Part shown: positions 27,145 through 36,186 of the stretch, piece after piece
Layout of the letters: every line of letters starts with the position of its first letter
Position numbering within the stretch: the first letter of the stretch is position 1
Assembly: GCF_019334805.1 (NCBI RefSeq)
Contig: NZ_CP079822.1
Span: forward strand, 1,054,001-1,118,000
Origin: Rothia mucilaginosa
GTDB lineage: Bacteria; Actinomycetota; Actinomycetes; Actinomycetales; Micrococcaceae
Direction: 5' to 3'
Length of the DNA: 64,000 nucleotides
The notes under the pieces: model-generated
What the model saw: only the letters and a program-made list of their open reading frames with translations
Told to the model about the DNA's origin: nothing
Database searches by the model: none
Program-made: the position numbers and the translations under genes

Positions 27145-27261
27145 AGAATACCCTTCGGCACCCCACGATGAGCCGTACCAGCAAACCGGTACAGCGCATC
27201 CCGCAGAAGAATTCACGCACCCTGCCGGTGCGTATCTATCGGGTGAACACGAAGGATGGTT

Positions 27262-28167
27262 ATGACGACAGTTCACCCGGCTCTTTCTTTTGAGCTGTTC
27301 CCTCCGCGCTCACACGCGAGCTGCGAGTCGCTACTGCACACGATTGCGGAGCTTGAGGGCACCAACCCCGACTACGTGTCGGTCACCTACGCCGGTGACG
27401 CGAAGCGCCGCCAGAAGACCTTGGCGCTGCTCGACCACCTGGTGCATGAAACCTCCCTCACCCCGCTGGCTCACCTGATTTGTGCGGGCCATTCGGTGCA
27501 CGAGCTGGAGCGTGCGGTCCGCCTGATTCTGGGTCTGGGCGTGCGCGGCTTCCTGGCTCTTCGCGGTGACATTCAGGAGGGTCAGGTTTCTGAACTTCCT
27601 TTCGCCCGCTACCTGGTAGAGCTCATTCGCCGCGTGGAGCGTGAAGATTTCGCTCACCTGGCTGCTGGCAAGGTGTCGATTGGTGTGGCGGCGTACCCGC
27701 AGAAGCACCCCGAGTCCGCATCCCTGCTGCAGGACATTGAGATTCTGCTGTCCAAGCAGCGTGCCGGCGCGGATTTCGCGATCACTCAGGTGTTCTTTGA
27801 GGATGAGCGCTACAGCGCCCTGGTCGATTCGGCACGCCTGGCGGGCGTGGACATTCCGATTATTCCGGGCATCATGCCGGTGACCTCGCTGAAGCGCCTG
27901 CAGAACCTCTGCCAGATGGCGGGCATGGAAGTCCCGACGGACCTCGCCTACGCCCTAGAGACAGCAACCAGTGACGCTGAGCTGCACCGCATCGGTGTTG
28001 AGTACGCGTTGAACCAGTGCCGCGCCGTGATGGATGCGGGCGCACCGGGTCTGCACTTCTTCACCTTCAACGAGCATGCGGCGGTTCTGGACGTTCTGGA
28101 CCAGCTGGACCTGCCCCGATACAGCAACCGTTTCTCCCAGCCCCTGAGCGAGCTGGAATTCGCCTAA
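27262..28167 (+). CDS. metF: 5,10-methylenetetrahydrofolate reductase
   Basis: MetF reduces 5,10-methylene-THF to 5-methyl-THF with FAD, supplying the methyl group for methionine synthesis. The protein is a (beta/alpha)8 barrel of normal length (301 residues). Family motifs are SFELFPPRS (N-terminal Glu/Phe), PDYVSVTYAG, LAHLICAGHS, LALRGD and DFAITQVFF, with PIIPGIMPV near the C-terminal side. I prefer the ATG at 27262, five bases after GAAGGA; an in-frame ATG at 27256 overlaps the ribosome-binding site. It is preceded by a SAM riboswitch and followed by metE 148 bases downstream, which together make a methionine operon. Confidence 0.95.
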   Translation: MTTVHPALSFELFPPRSHASCESLLHTIAELEGTNPDYVSVTYAGDAKRRQKTLALLDHLVHETSLTPLAHLICAGHSVHELERAVRLILGLGVRGFLALRGDIQEGQVSELPFARYLVELIRRVEREDFAHLAAGKVSIGVAAYPQKHPESASLLQDIEILLSKQRAGADFAITQVFFEDERYSALVDSARLAGVDIPIIPGIMPVTSLKRLQNLCQMAGMEVPTDLAYALETATSDAELHRIGVEYALNQCRAVMDAGAPGLHFFTFNEHAAVLDVLDQLDLPRYSNRFSQPLSELEFA

Positions 28168-28315
28168 ACGCGACCCCCTCCACCCGGCGCGGATGCGCCA
28201 CCTAAGTTTCCCCCAAAGTACCCCGGGAGCATCCCGCGGATCTCGGCCCCATCGACGGGGCCGGCAGGGCCCGCTGATTCTCCCAGTTCTATCCCCAGTA
28301 AAGGAAAAAATTATT

Positions 28316-30643
28316 ATGTCGAACACCGCATTCCCCGCCGCCACCATTGTTGGCTACCCCCGCGTGGGCCGCTTCCGCGAGCTGAAGAAGGCTCAGGAGG
28401 CTTTCTGGAAGGGCAAGGCAACCCTGCAGGAGCTGCAGGACACCGCCGCTGACGTGCAGCGCACCTACTTCGAGCGCGTGACCGCTGCGGGCCTGAAGGC
28501 TGATAACTACTCGATTCCGGCAACCTTCTCCTACTACGACCAGGTGCTCGACGTGGTTCGCCTGTTCACCCTGGTTCCCGAACGTCTGGCTGAGGCTAAG
28601 GACGGCCGCGGCCTGCTGGATCTGCCCGGCTACTTCGCACTGGCGCGCGGTACCGAGACCCTGCCTCCGCTGGAGATGACTAAGTGGTTCGACACCAACT
28701 ACCACTACCTGGTGCCCGAGATCGGTGCCGGCACCGAGATTAAGCTGAACCTTGAGGCTATTGACGAGCAGCTCGAGGTCGCAAAGCAGGCTGGCGTGAA
28801 GGTCCGCCCGCAGATTGTTGGCCCGCTGACCCTGCTGCTGGGCGCTAAGGCTGAGCAGGGTTCCGCTGAGGACTTCTCCCCCGTCGACCGTCTGGACGAG
28901 TTCGTTGCCGCATACGCTCAGGTGCTGGAGCAGCTGGCTGAGCGCGGTGTTGAGTGGGTTCAGCTGGATGAGCCGGGCCTGACCGTGGACCGTGCCGACA
29001 ACGCGAAGGTCGCTGAACTTGCCGAGCGCACCTACCGCACCCTGGCTGCCGGCGAGAAGCGCCCGCAGATTCTGGTGACCAGCCCCTACGGTTCCCTGCG
29101 TGAGAACCTGCCGGCACTGCTGGGTACCGGCATTGAGGCTCTGCACCTTGACCTGGTGCACGGCGTGTACTCGAAGGCTGAGTTGGAGTCTGTTTCTGCC
29201 GCTGGCGTGCACCTGGTTGCCGGTGTTGTGAACGGCCGTAACGTGTGGCGTGCCGATGTTCGCGCGGCACTGAAGACTCTGGAGGCGCTGCCCGGCGCAT
29301 TCGAGGGTGCCGTGTCGGTTTCCTCTTCGACCTCCCTGCAGCACGTGCCGCACGACCTGGAGCTGGAAGACCCCGCCGAGGTTCCCGTGGACGGCCTGGC
29401 ATTCGCTGACCAGAAGGTCGCTGAGATTGCTCTGCTGGCTCGCGGCCTGGCTGAGGGTGAGGCTGCTGTTGAGCCGGAGCTGAAGGCTGCTGATGAGGCG
29501 CTGGCTCGCTTCGCCGCTGACCCGCGCAAGCACAACGAAGAGATTCGTGCCCGCGCCGCAGCTGTGGCTCCCGAGGACTTCGACCGCCCGACCATTGATG
29601 TTCGCCGCGCGGCTCAGGCTGACCTGAACCTGCCGAAGCTGCCGACCACCACCATTGGTTCTTTCCCGCAGACCGCTGAGATTCGCCGCCACCGTGCGGA
29701 GGCTCGTGCGGGCAAGATTTCCGCTGAGGAGCTGAACGGCTTCCTGCGTGACGAGATTGCCTCGGTCATCAAGCTGCAGGAGGAGCTGGGCCTGGACGTG
29801 CTGGTTCACGGTGAGGCTGAGCGTAACGACATGGTTCAGTACTTCGCTGAGAACTTCGACGGCTTCGCAACCACCCGCCACGGCTGGGTTCAGTCCTACG
29901 GTTCGCGTTGCACCCGCCCCTCGATCCTGTTCGGTGACGTGAAGCGTCACGGTGAGGGCCTGCGCGGTGAGGCATTCACCGTTCCGTGGAGCTCCCACGC
30001 ACAGTCGCTGAGCGACAAGCCGGTCAAGGGCATGCTCACCGGCCCGGTGACGATTCTGGCGTGGTCCTTCGTGCGTGACGACCAGCCGCGCCGCGAGACC
30101 GCTAACCAGGTGGCTCTGGCTCTTGCCGACGAAATTGCTGACCTGGAGCAGGCGGGCATCCGCATCATTCAGGTGGACGAGCCGGCTCTGCGTGAGCTGC
30201 TGCCCCTGCGCCGCGATGAGCAGCCGCAGTACCTGGACTGGTCGGTGAACTCCTTCCGCCTGGCAACCAGCGGCGTGAAGGATTCCACTCAGATTCACAC
30301 CCACCTGTGCTACTCGGAGTTCAACGAGATTATCGACTCGATTAACGCTCTGAACGCTGACGTGACCAGCATCGAGGCCGCCCGCTCGCACATGGAGCTG
30401 CTGGCTGACATTCCGGAGAGCTTCGTTTCCGGTCTGGGCCCGGGCGTGTGGGACATCCACTCCCCGCGTGTTCCTTCTCAGGAGGAGATTGAGTCCCTGC
30501 TGAAGGCTGCGATTGGTTACGGCACCATTGCTGACCTGTGGGTGAACCCCGACTGTGGCCTGAAGACTCGTGATTACGAGGAGACCAAGCAGTCTCTGCG
30601 TCACCTGGTGGATGCCACCAAGGCGATCCGCGCGTCCCTCTAG
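28316..30643 (+). CDS. metE: cobalamin-independent methionine synthase
   Basis: MetE transfers the methyl group of 5-methyl-THF(Glu)n to homocysteine with a catalytic zinc. The 775-residue protein has both barrels. The N-terminal one starts ATIVGYPRVGRFRELKKA, and the C-terminal one contains PTTTIGSFPQTAEIR and the zinc ligands in HTHLCYSEF (about 661-663) and NPDCGLKTR (about 746). AAAGGAAAA precedes the ATG at 28316. The frame extends further upstream, but without a site or homology. A hairpin (GGCCCC/GGGGCC near 28244-28263) lies in the metF-metE gap and a strong terminator follows the gene. Expression should be under the SAM riboswitch. Confidence 0.97.
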   Translation: MSNTAFPAATIVGYPRVGRFRELKKAQEAFWKGKATLQELQDTAADVQRTYFERVTAAGLKADNYSIPATFSYYDQVLDVVRLFTLVPERLAEAKDGRGLLDLPGYFALARGTETLPPLEMTKWFDTNYHYLVPEIGAGTEIKLNLEAIDEQLEVAKQAGVKVRPQIVGPLTLLLGAKAEQGSAEDFSPVDRLDEFVAAYAQVLEQLAERGVEWVQLDEPGLTVDRADNAKVAELAERTYRTLAAGEKRPQILVTSPYGSLRENLPALLGTGIEALHLDLVHGVYSKAELESVSAAGVHLVAGVVNGRNVWRADVRAALKTLEALPGAFEGAVSVSSSTSLQHVPHDLELEDPAEVPVDGLAFADQKVAEIALLARGLAEGEAAVEPELKAADEALARFAADPRKHNEEIRARAAAVAPEDFDRPTIDVRRAAQADLNLPKLPTTTIGSFPQTAEIRRHRAEARAGKISAEELNGFLRDEIASVIKLQEELGLDVLVHGEAERNDMVQYFAENFDGFATTRHGWVQSYGSRCTRPSILFGDVKRHGEGLRGEAFTVPWSSHAQSLSDKPVKGMLTGPVTILAWSFVRDDQPRRETANQVALALADEIADLEQAGIRIIQVDEPALRELLPLRRDEQPQYLDWSVNSFRLATSGVKDSTQIHTHLCYSEFNEIIDSINALNADVTSIEAARSHMELLADIPESFVSGLGPGVWDIHSPRVPSQEEIESLLKAAIGYGTIADLWVNPDCGLKTRDYEETKQSLRHLVDATKAIRASL

Positions 30644-30786
30644 GAGGCGCCTATTGGTTCCGCTGCCTGCTGCGGGTTGACCGGATGATGGTTTGCTCGC
30701 GGTAACCTGCGGCAGGTGGCGGCTGTTCGGCTTCGTGCCGGTATGCGTACCGACTGTATGCCGAGCTTTTGGGGATAGATAACAGG

Positions 30787-30825
30787 CCCGCCCGTACGGT
30801 TTTTCTTCTGCACCGTGCGGGCGGG
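30787..30825 (+). terminator. terminator of the met operon
   Basis: Fourteen-base arms (30787-30800, 30812-30825) with one internal mismatch are followed by TTTTCT. The rest of the metE-M13 gap (30644-30986) holds only the downstream promoter. Confidence 0.9.
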
Positions 30826-30974
30826 TTTTCTGCATCCTTGGAGGGGCTACCGCTTTCTCTGCCACCCGCGTAGCCCGCTGAGGAGCGGCAAAATGCCCCT
30901 GAGAAGCGTCTGGTACCGGTGAGTCACCATATGGTGGCTTGTCGGTAATCGTGTGGCTTCTTACGTTAAGAACC

Positions 30975-30980
30975 TAGAAT
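30975..30980 (+). promoter_or_regulatory. -10 box of leaderless M13 peptidase transcript
   Basis: TAGAAT ends six bases before the ATG at 30987 and the start lacks a Shine-Dalgarno sequence. No clear -35 is visible. Confidence 0.5.
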
Positions 30981-30986
30981 GGAACC

Positions 30987-32969
30987 ATGACTACTAACTC
31001 TGGAATCACTAAAGAATGGGTGGATGAAACCGTCAAGCCGGGCGACGATTTCTTCCGCCACGTCAACGGTAAGTGGCTTGCTACCCACGAAATCCCGGCG
31101 GACCGCCCCAAGGACGGCGGCCTGTACACCCTCCGCGATAACGCAGAGAAGCACGTGCGTGAGCTGGTGGAGAAGATTGCGAAGGAGCAGCCGGAGTCCC
31201 GTATTGGCGCACTCTACAACTCCTTCATGGATGTTGAGAAGATTGAGGCGGACGGCCTGGAGCCGCTGCTGAAGGAAATCGCCCCGATTCTGAACTCGGC
31301 AACCCCCTCCCACCTGGCTGTGACCCTGGCGCTGCTGTCTCGTGCGGGTCTGCCGCAGCTGTTCGCCTGGTACACCAGCAACGACCCGAAGGACCCGAAG
31401 AACTACACGTTCTTCCTGTACCAGTCGGGTCTGGGTCTGCCGGATGAATCCTACTACCGTGAAGAGAAGCACGAGGCTGCATGCGCGGCGTACGTTGAGC
31501 ATATTGCCCGCATGTTTGAGCTGACCGGTCTGGCTGAGGGCTTCGGCCTGACCCCGGAGCAGGCGGCTCAGCTGGTGTTCACTCACGAGTCTGAGCTGGC
31601 TCGCCTGCACTGGAACGTTGTGGAGAACCGCGACGCCGAGGCGACCTACAACCCGTACCAGGCGACCGAGCTGGAGGAGAAGTTCCCCGGCTTCCCGTTC
31701 TCCCAGTGGCTGCTGGCGCTCGGTGCCGACCCGGAGACCCTGGGTCAGGTTATTGTGGCTCAGCCGTCCTTCTTTGAGGGTGCGGCTAAGCTGTTCACCT
31801 CCATCCCGCTGATGAGCTGGAAGCTGTGGGCTGTGTGGACTGTTCTGCGTTCACGTGCGCCGTTCATGTACGACGAACTGGTTCAGGAAAGCTTCAACTT
31901 CTACGGCAAGACCCTCTCCGGTACCCAGCAGATTCGTGAGCGCTGGAAGCGCGGCGTGGGCGCTGTCGAGAAGGCTCTGGGTGAGGAGATTGGCCAGGAG
32001 TACGTGGCTGTGCACTTCCCGCCTTCGCACAAGGAGAAGATGCTGGTTCTGGTCGGCAACCTCCTTGAGGCGTACCGCGAGTCTATTGAGTCGCTGGACT
32101 GGATGACTGAGGCAACCCGCGAGAAGGCGCTGGAGAAGCTGTCGAAGTTCGTCACCAAGATCGGTTACCCCGATAAGTGGCGTGACTTCTCCGCACTGGA
32201 GCTGGTGCCCGGTGACCTGTTTGAGAACCTGCGCCGTACTGGTGCGTTTGATGCTGACTGGCTGATTGCCCGTAAGGGTCAGCCGGTGGATAAGTCGGAG
32301 TGGCTGATGACTCCGCAGACCGTGAACGCGTACTACATGCCGCCGGCGAATGAGATTGTGTTCCCGGCAGCGATTCTGCAGCCGCCGTACTTCAACCCGG
32401 ATGCTGACGATGCGGCGAACTACGGCAATATCGGCATGATTATTGGCCACGAGATTGGTCACGGTTTTGACGATCAGGGTTCCCGCTATGACGGCGACGG
32501 CAAGCTGGAGAGCTGGTGGACCGAGGAGGATTACGCGAAGTTCAAGGAGCGTACCGCAGCGCTGGTGGAGCAGTACAACGCGTACGTTCCGGTGGGTCTG
32601 GACCCGAAGTTCCACGTGAATGGTGAGCTGACTCTGGGTGAGAACATTGGCGACCTGGCTGGCATGTCGATTGCATTGAAGGCGTACCGCCTGGCGCTGA
32701 AGAAGCAGGGCATTGAGTCGCTGGATGACGCACCGGTGATTGACGGCATGACCGGTATTCAGCGTTTCTTCTTCTCGAATGCTCGCGGCTGGTGCACGAA
32801 GTCCCGCCCGCAGCATGCTGAGGTGATGATTTCTGTGGATCCGCATTCGCCGGATGAGTTCCGTGTGAACGGTGTGGTGCGCAATATTGATGAGTTCTAT
32901 GAGGCGTTTGATGTCTCTGAGGGCGATGCACTGTACCTGGCTCCGGAGGAGCGCGTGCGCATCTGGTAG
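30987..32969 (+). CDS. M13 family zinc metallopeptidase (PepO/neprilysin-like)
   Basis: This 660-residue endopeptidase has the zinc site HEIGHGFDDQG (about residues 488-498), the third ligand in ENIGDLAGM (about 552), and the substrate-binding NAYYMPPANEIVFPAAILQ block. It has no signal peptide, so like other actinobacterial PepO enzymes it is likely cytoplasmic and degrades oligopeptides. The C-terminus ends in RVRIW, in place of the usual family C-terminal W (CRVW). It is monocistronic, with a leaderless start and a strong terminator downstream. Confidence 0.94.
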   Translation: MTTNSGITKEWVDETVKPGDDFFRHVNGKWLATHEIPADRPKDGGLYTLRDNAEKHVRELVEKIAKEQPESRIGALYNSFMDVEKIEADGLEPLLKEIAPILNSATPSHLAVTLALLSRAGLPQLFAWYTSNDPKDPKNYTFFLYQSGLGLPDESYYREEKHEAACAAYVEHIARMFELTGLAEGFGLTPEQAAQLVFTHESELARLHWNVVENRDAEATYNPYQATELEEKFPGFPFSQWLLALGADPETLGQVIVAQPSFFEGAAKLFTSIPLMSWKLWAVWTVLRSRAPFMYDELVQESFNFYGKTLSGTQQIRERWKRGVGAVEKALGEEIGQEYVAVHFPPSHKEKMLVLVGNLLEAYRESIESLDWMTEATREKALEKLSKFVTKIGYPDKWRDFSALELVPGDLFENLRRTGAFDADWLIARKGQPVDKSEWLMTPQTVNAYYMPPANEIVFPAAILQPPYFNPDADDAANYGNIGMIIGHEIGHGFDDQGSRYDGDGKLESWWTEEDYAKFKERTAALVEQYNAYVPVGLDPKFHVNGELTLGENIGDLAGMSIALKAYRLALKKQGIESLDDAPVIDGMTGIQRFFFSNARGWCTKSRPQHAEVMISVDPHSPDEFRVNGVVRNIDEFYEAFDVSEGDALYLAPEERVRIW

Positions 32970-33007
32970 CATCCCGATAAGGGTATATGCTTTATTGCGT
33001 ATATAAG

Positions 33008-33052
33008 AAAGGCGCCCGCCTCGTGGGTTTATTCCACGGGGCGGGCGCCTTT
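33008..33052. terminator. terminator after M13 peptidase gene
   Basis: Arms 33008-33026 and 33034-33052 pair with one G-U. Its 15-base GC core recurs in the copy at 33855-33892, together with the sequence that follows. Confidence 0.9.
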
Positions 33053-33088
33053 TAGATGTAGAAGCTATGCGCTTCTAGGCTGAAGCTT

Positions 33089-33829
33089 TTAGGAAGCAGA
33101 AGCCGAAGCGGTAGCCAATGCAGAAGAAGAGGAAGAAGAATTACGCATACCGGTCAGCTTCCACGCGCCGTTCTCGTACACACCGTGCAGGGTACGCTTC
33201 ACCTCATCCTTACGTTCCGATTCAGAGGGGGCCTCCTGCACGCGTTCCTTGCTTGCAATGAACTCGCCGGGGTCCATGGTCAGGCGAATATCCCAGTTGT
33301 AGGTATCGCCATCACGCTCAGGCTGCGGGGTAAGCATGGTGATGGTGACAGCCGGGTCCTGCATCCAAATCTTGCCCTGCTGCAGACCAGCGCCCAGGGA
33401 ACGTGCGTCAGGTTCGAGGAAGTTCTTCAGCTCAGAGTTATCGAGTGCACATTCACGCAGCGGCTCGGTCTTGCCGGTGCGCATGTAGTACTCAATGGCT
33501 GCACCGAAGAACGCGATGGACTGGTACAGACCCTCGACGCTGTTCTCGTTAGCAACGGCGGGCTTCACGGGCACGGGAGCGTTCTTAGAGGGCTCGGTGC
33601 GGGTTCCGGGCTGGTAGTCAGCGGGCTTGGAGGTGTAGCCCTCCAGGACTGCCACGCCGGAGTAGTCGCTACGTACGCTCTTAGATGCCGACGCAGAAGC
33701 AGACGCGCTGCCGGATGCAGAAGCAGAGCCACTGGTTGCCTGGGGCTGCGCGCCACATGCGGCGAGGAGGGTTGCACCACCGGCGGCTACAACCATACCG
33801 AGTGCGGATCGGCGGGTTACGTTCTTCAT
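33089..33829 (-). CDS. DUF6318-like lipoprotein, copy 1
   Basis: The 246-residue protein opens MKNVTRRSALG, a Tat-like twin-arginine signal, followed by a hydrophobic stretch and the lipobox LAAC (Cys25). A Ser/Ala linker leads to a mature domain with VAVLEGYTSKPADYQPGTRT, ENSVEGLYQSIAFFGAAIEYYMRTGKTEPL and a C-terminal beta-rich part (GVYENGAWKLTGM). The layout resembles actinobacterial lipoproteins of the DUF6318 type; this family name is from memory and needs an HMM check. The last residues are a Ser/Ala tail. It shares about two thirds of its residues with its tandem neighbour. Function is unknown. Confidence 0.8.
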   Translation of the reverse strand: MKNVTRRSALGMVVAAGGATLLAACGAQPQATSGSASASGSASASASASKSVRSDYSGVAVLEGYTSKPADYQPGTRTEPSKNAPVPVKPAVANENSVEGLYQSIAFFGAAIEYYMRTGKTEPLRECALDNSELKNFLEPDARSLGAGLQQGKIWMQDPAVTITMLTPQPERDGDTYNWDIRLTMDPGEFIASKERVQEAPSESERKDEVKRTLHGVYENGAWKLTGMRNSSSSSSALATASASAS

Positions 33830-33854
33830 TGGGTTCTCTCTATCTACGGTGGTA

Positions 33855-33892
33855 GCGCCCGCCTCGTGGTTTTCAAGCCACGGGGCGGGCGC
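33855..33892 (-). terminator. terminator between tandem lipoprotein genes, duplicate
   Basis: Arms 33855-33869 and 33878-33892 repeat the core of the hairpin at 33008-33052, and the following 60 bases also match. It was therefore copied with the gene and separates the two lipoprotein transcripts. Confidence 0.85.
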
Positions 33893-33933
33893 CTTTTAGG
33901 TGTAGAAGCTATACACTTCTAGGCTGCTGAATT

Positions 33934-34656
33934 TTAGGAAGCAGAAGCCGATGCAGAAGCCTCAGATTCAGACTTCATGCCAGTCAGCTTCCATGCACCG
34001 TTCTCGTAAACACCGCGCAGGGTACGCTCGACGACGTTCTCACGACCGCTTTCAGGAACCTCCAGAACCTTATCCTTGGATGCCATGAATTCACCACGGG
34101 TCACGGTGAAGCGGGTATTCCAGGTGTATGCCTTACCGTCACGGGTGGGCTGTGCGGTAAGCATAGTGATGGTGACAGTCGGGTCGTGCATCCAAACTTC
34201 GCCCTTGACCAGCTTTTCGCCAAGAGTGCCGTCTTCCGGCTCGAGCATTGACTTGATTTCGCTCTTGTCCATAGCGCTTTCACGCAGCGGCTCGGTCTTG
34301 CCGGTGCGCATGTAGTATTCCATGGCTGCACCGAAGAAGGCGATGGACTGGTACAGGCCCTCTACGCTGTTCTCATTAGCGACGGCGGGCTTGGTCGGCA
34401 CGGGCACGTTCTTGGACGGCTCGGTGCGGGTTGCCAGCTGGTAGTCAGCAGGCTTGGAGGTGTAACCGTCCAGGACTGCAACGCCGGAGTAATCGGCGCG
34501 TGCGTTGTTAACTTCGGCGTTCGAGGTAGATGCGCTACCGGATGCAGATGCAGAGCCACTGGAAGCCTGGGACTGCGAACCGCATGCAGCCAGGAGGGTT
34601 GCGCCACCGGCAGCGGCAAACAGGCCGAGTGCGGATCGGCGGGTTACGTTCTTCAT
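33934..34656 (-). CDS. DUF6318-like lipoprotein, copy 2
   Basis: This is the paralogue of 33089-33829: 240 residues, the same MKNVTRRSALG Tat-like signal and LAAC lipobox, the same ENSVEGLYQSIAFFGAAMEYYMRTGKTEPL core and GVYENGAWKLTGM end. Differences cluster in the linker and in the middle (DKSEIKSMLEPEDGTLGEKLV against DNSELKNFLEPDARSLGAGLQ). The exported lipid-anchored location is inferred from the lipobox. The gene and its terminator form a repeat unit of roughly 845 bases. Neither copy shows enzyme motifs. Copy 2 is the first in transcription order, with TTTTTCTCTCT-like pyrimidines before its start. Confidence 0.8.
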   Translation of the reverse strand: MKNVTRRSALGLFAAAGGATLLAACGSQSQASSGSASASGSASTSNAEVNNARADYSGVAVLDGYTSKPADYQLATRTEPSKNVPVPTKPAVANENSVEGLYQSIAFFGAAMEYYMRTGKTEPLRESAMDKSEIKSMLEPEDGTLGEKLVKGEVWMHDPTVTITMLTAQPTRDGKAYTWNTRFTVTRGEFMASKDKVLEVPESGRENVVERTLRGVYENGAWKLTGMKSESEASASASAS

Positions 34657-34783
34657 TTTTTCTCTCTATCTGTGGTGTGGTTCCGCACCGTGGTGCGGGT
34701 GATGCCTGGGGCATCTAACGGGAAGACGGCACTACACGAATGTAGCGCCGTCTTCCAGTATATGTTTTGTGGCTTGGGATTCT

Positions 34784-35023
34784 TTAGCCGCCGTAATAGT
34801 AGTAGTGGCTGTAGGAGCTGCCGTAGTAGTCGCTGATGACAACGCGGCCGCGGCGGCCGTAACGGTTGGAGTAGTAGCCGTTGTGGAGGGTGCGGCGCAC
34901 GGTCGGGCGGTAGGTGGTTGCCTGTGCGGGGGTGAGCAGTGCGCCGAGGGCGGTTGCTGCGCCTGCGCCTGCGGCGGCGAGTGCTGCGCGGCGGGTGAGG
35001 CGTGCGGGCTTCTTGGTGGCCAT
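34784..35023 (-). CDS. small Tat-exported Tyr/Gly-rich protein (79 aa)
   Basis: The start is the ATG at 35023 after GAAAGG; an upstream in-frame ATG has no site. The product begins MATKKPARLTRRAALAAAGA, a textbook twin-arginine signal, with predicted cleavage after TPAQA (about residue 36). The mature peptide is only about 43 residues, rich in Tyr, Arg, Ser and Gly, ending YYGSSYSHYYYYGG. Such short Tyr-rich exported peptides could be crosslinked or adhesive surface material, but nothing proves this. Tat export suggests folding or cofactor binding before export, which is odd for so short a chain. Confidence 0.75.
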   Translation of the reverse strand: MATKKPARLTRRAALAAAGAGAATALGALLTPAQATTYRPTVRRTLHNGYYSNRYGRRGRVVISDYYGSSYSHYYYYGG

Positions 35024-35259
35024 GATGTGCCTTTCGGGGTCGGTGTTTCTGTGAAGTGACAGGTGCGTGCACGGCGTGCGGCTGTGCATCGACCATTTCT
35101 TATTGTAAGCCTCAACGTTAATGTTTTTACGTGCAGAGTACACCTTCTAGTTGAGGCTTAAACCATGCGGGCTAGTCCACGTTTTTCCGGCAGAAAAATT
35201 ACGGAAATATTGGTTGAGAAGCACGCCGTGCGCGCGCTAAATACGGGCTGAATCGCGGG

Positions 35260-35922
35260 CTACATGTCCACTTCGGCGAGGCCGGTGATTTCCTTGTCCT
35301 TAATGTGCGGGATGGTGGAGTTCCAGTTCATCCACGCCTTAACCTGGGCGGCTTCTTCGGGGTTGTTCATGTCTGGCCAGCGGTCGTTTTCCATCTTGAA
35401 TCGGGTCATTGCGAGGAGGTAGTAACCGTCATCGCCGGGGCTGAAATTCGTAATTGTCTTGCCTGATTTTGTTTTAAAAGTAACGCTGTCTGACTCGTCG
35501 CTATCAGAGGCCTGGCTGTATGAGACTGCGTCGATTGCGTTGAGCGGGTAGAAGACCGTATCTAGAAATGATTCGCCCCTTTCGATTCCTTCCGGCGAGA
35601 TTTCGGTGTAATCCTCAACGGGTCCGTAGAAGAAGCAGATAGCGATGCACATGGCGCAGAACGCTGCGATGTCGTAGAAAAGGTGGAATCCCATGTCGCC
35701 GAGTAGGTGCATTAGGAACATTCCGGTAGGAAATATGAGAGCTACAAAGCTGGCCAGAATGATGATGCGAAGCTTGCCTCGGATGATGTATATGTTTTCG
35801 GCGCGTAGCTTCTTGTCGTGGTGGCGGCTCATTTCATGGGCGATAACGGAGCGGCAGATTTTGTACATCAGCCCAAGGCATAGTACGCCCCATACGGCAG
35901 TCATGGTGTAGGTAATTATCAT
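35260..35922 (-). CDS. family A array protein 1 (membrane + PH-like domain)
   Basis: This is the first member of the 35-47 kb array, alone on the minus strand. It has 220 residues: an N-terminal membrane segment, a basic loop (SRHHDKKLRAENIYIIRGK), two more membrane segments, then a cytoplasmic beta-rich domain beginning TEISPEGIERGESF. It has YPLNAIDAVSYSQ, FKTKSGKTI, and the family block MTRFKMENDRWPDMNNP, and ends EITGLAEVDM. The order and motifs are those of the six full-length plus-strand paralogues, but this is the most diverged copy. I recognise no characterised family. The strand pattern resembles bacterial PH-like domains, which is inference. Confidence 0.75.
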   Translation of the reverse strand: MIITYTMTAVWGVLCLGLMYKICRSVIAHEMSRHHDKKLRAENIYIIRGKLRIIILASFVALIFPTGMFLMHLLGDMGFHLFYDIAAFCAMCIAICFFYGPVEDYTEISPEGIERGESFLDTVFYPLNAIDAVSYSQASDSDESDSVTFKTKSGKTITNFSPGDDGYYLLAMTRFKMENDRWPDMNNPEEAAQVKAWMNWNSTIPHIKDKEITGLAEVDM

Positions 35923-36002
35923 GGCCGTTCACTAACCTTTCTGTTTATCGGTGACCCGCAGCCTTCCGGCAACAGCGCGGAGGGTGCGGGTTCGTTCTCA
36001 GA

Positions 36003-36186
36003 GTAGCCGAGGAAATCGGGTGGTTAGGCACGGATTCGGGCTATCTGCGAAGTGGTTGCCGAGTCTTCACCCGAGCATTGCGTCGAGTTAACCTCCCGTC
36101 CAGATAGGGTGCGATAGGCTAAGAACGTGCCCGCCACCACTGGGGCGGGCGCGATTCACCAACCACCGCACAAGGACGTACATACT
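36003..36186 (+). promoter_or_regulatory. array promoter/leader block, copy 1
   Basis: This block contains AAATCGGGTGGTTA, GGTTGCCGAGTCTTCA, a GAGTTAAC element and GTGCGATAGGCTAAG (probable -10 TAGGCT, 36115-36120). A short GC hairpin (GCCCGCC/GGCGGGC) follows, then the leader ATTCACCAACCAC at 36154. The same order recurs at 37975-38154, and the first half again at 41317-41402. Confidence 0.7.

Noticed and set aside
28168..28315. A second riboswitch before metE
   Set aside because: Only a simple GC hairpin is present; none of the S-box core elements occurs in the metF-metE gap.
28289..30865. 858-codon minus-strand frame opposite metE
   Set aside because: Antisense shadow of a well-conserved enzyme gene; no ribosome-binding site or family motif.
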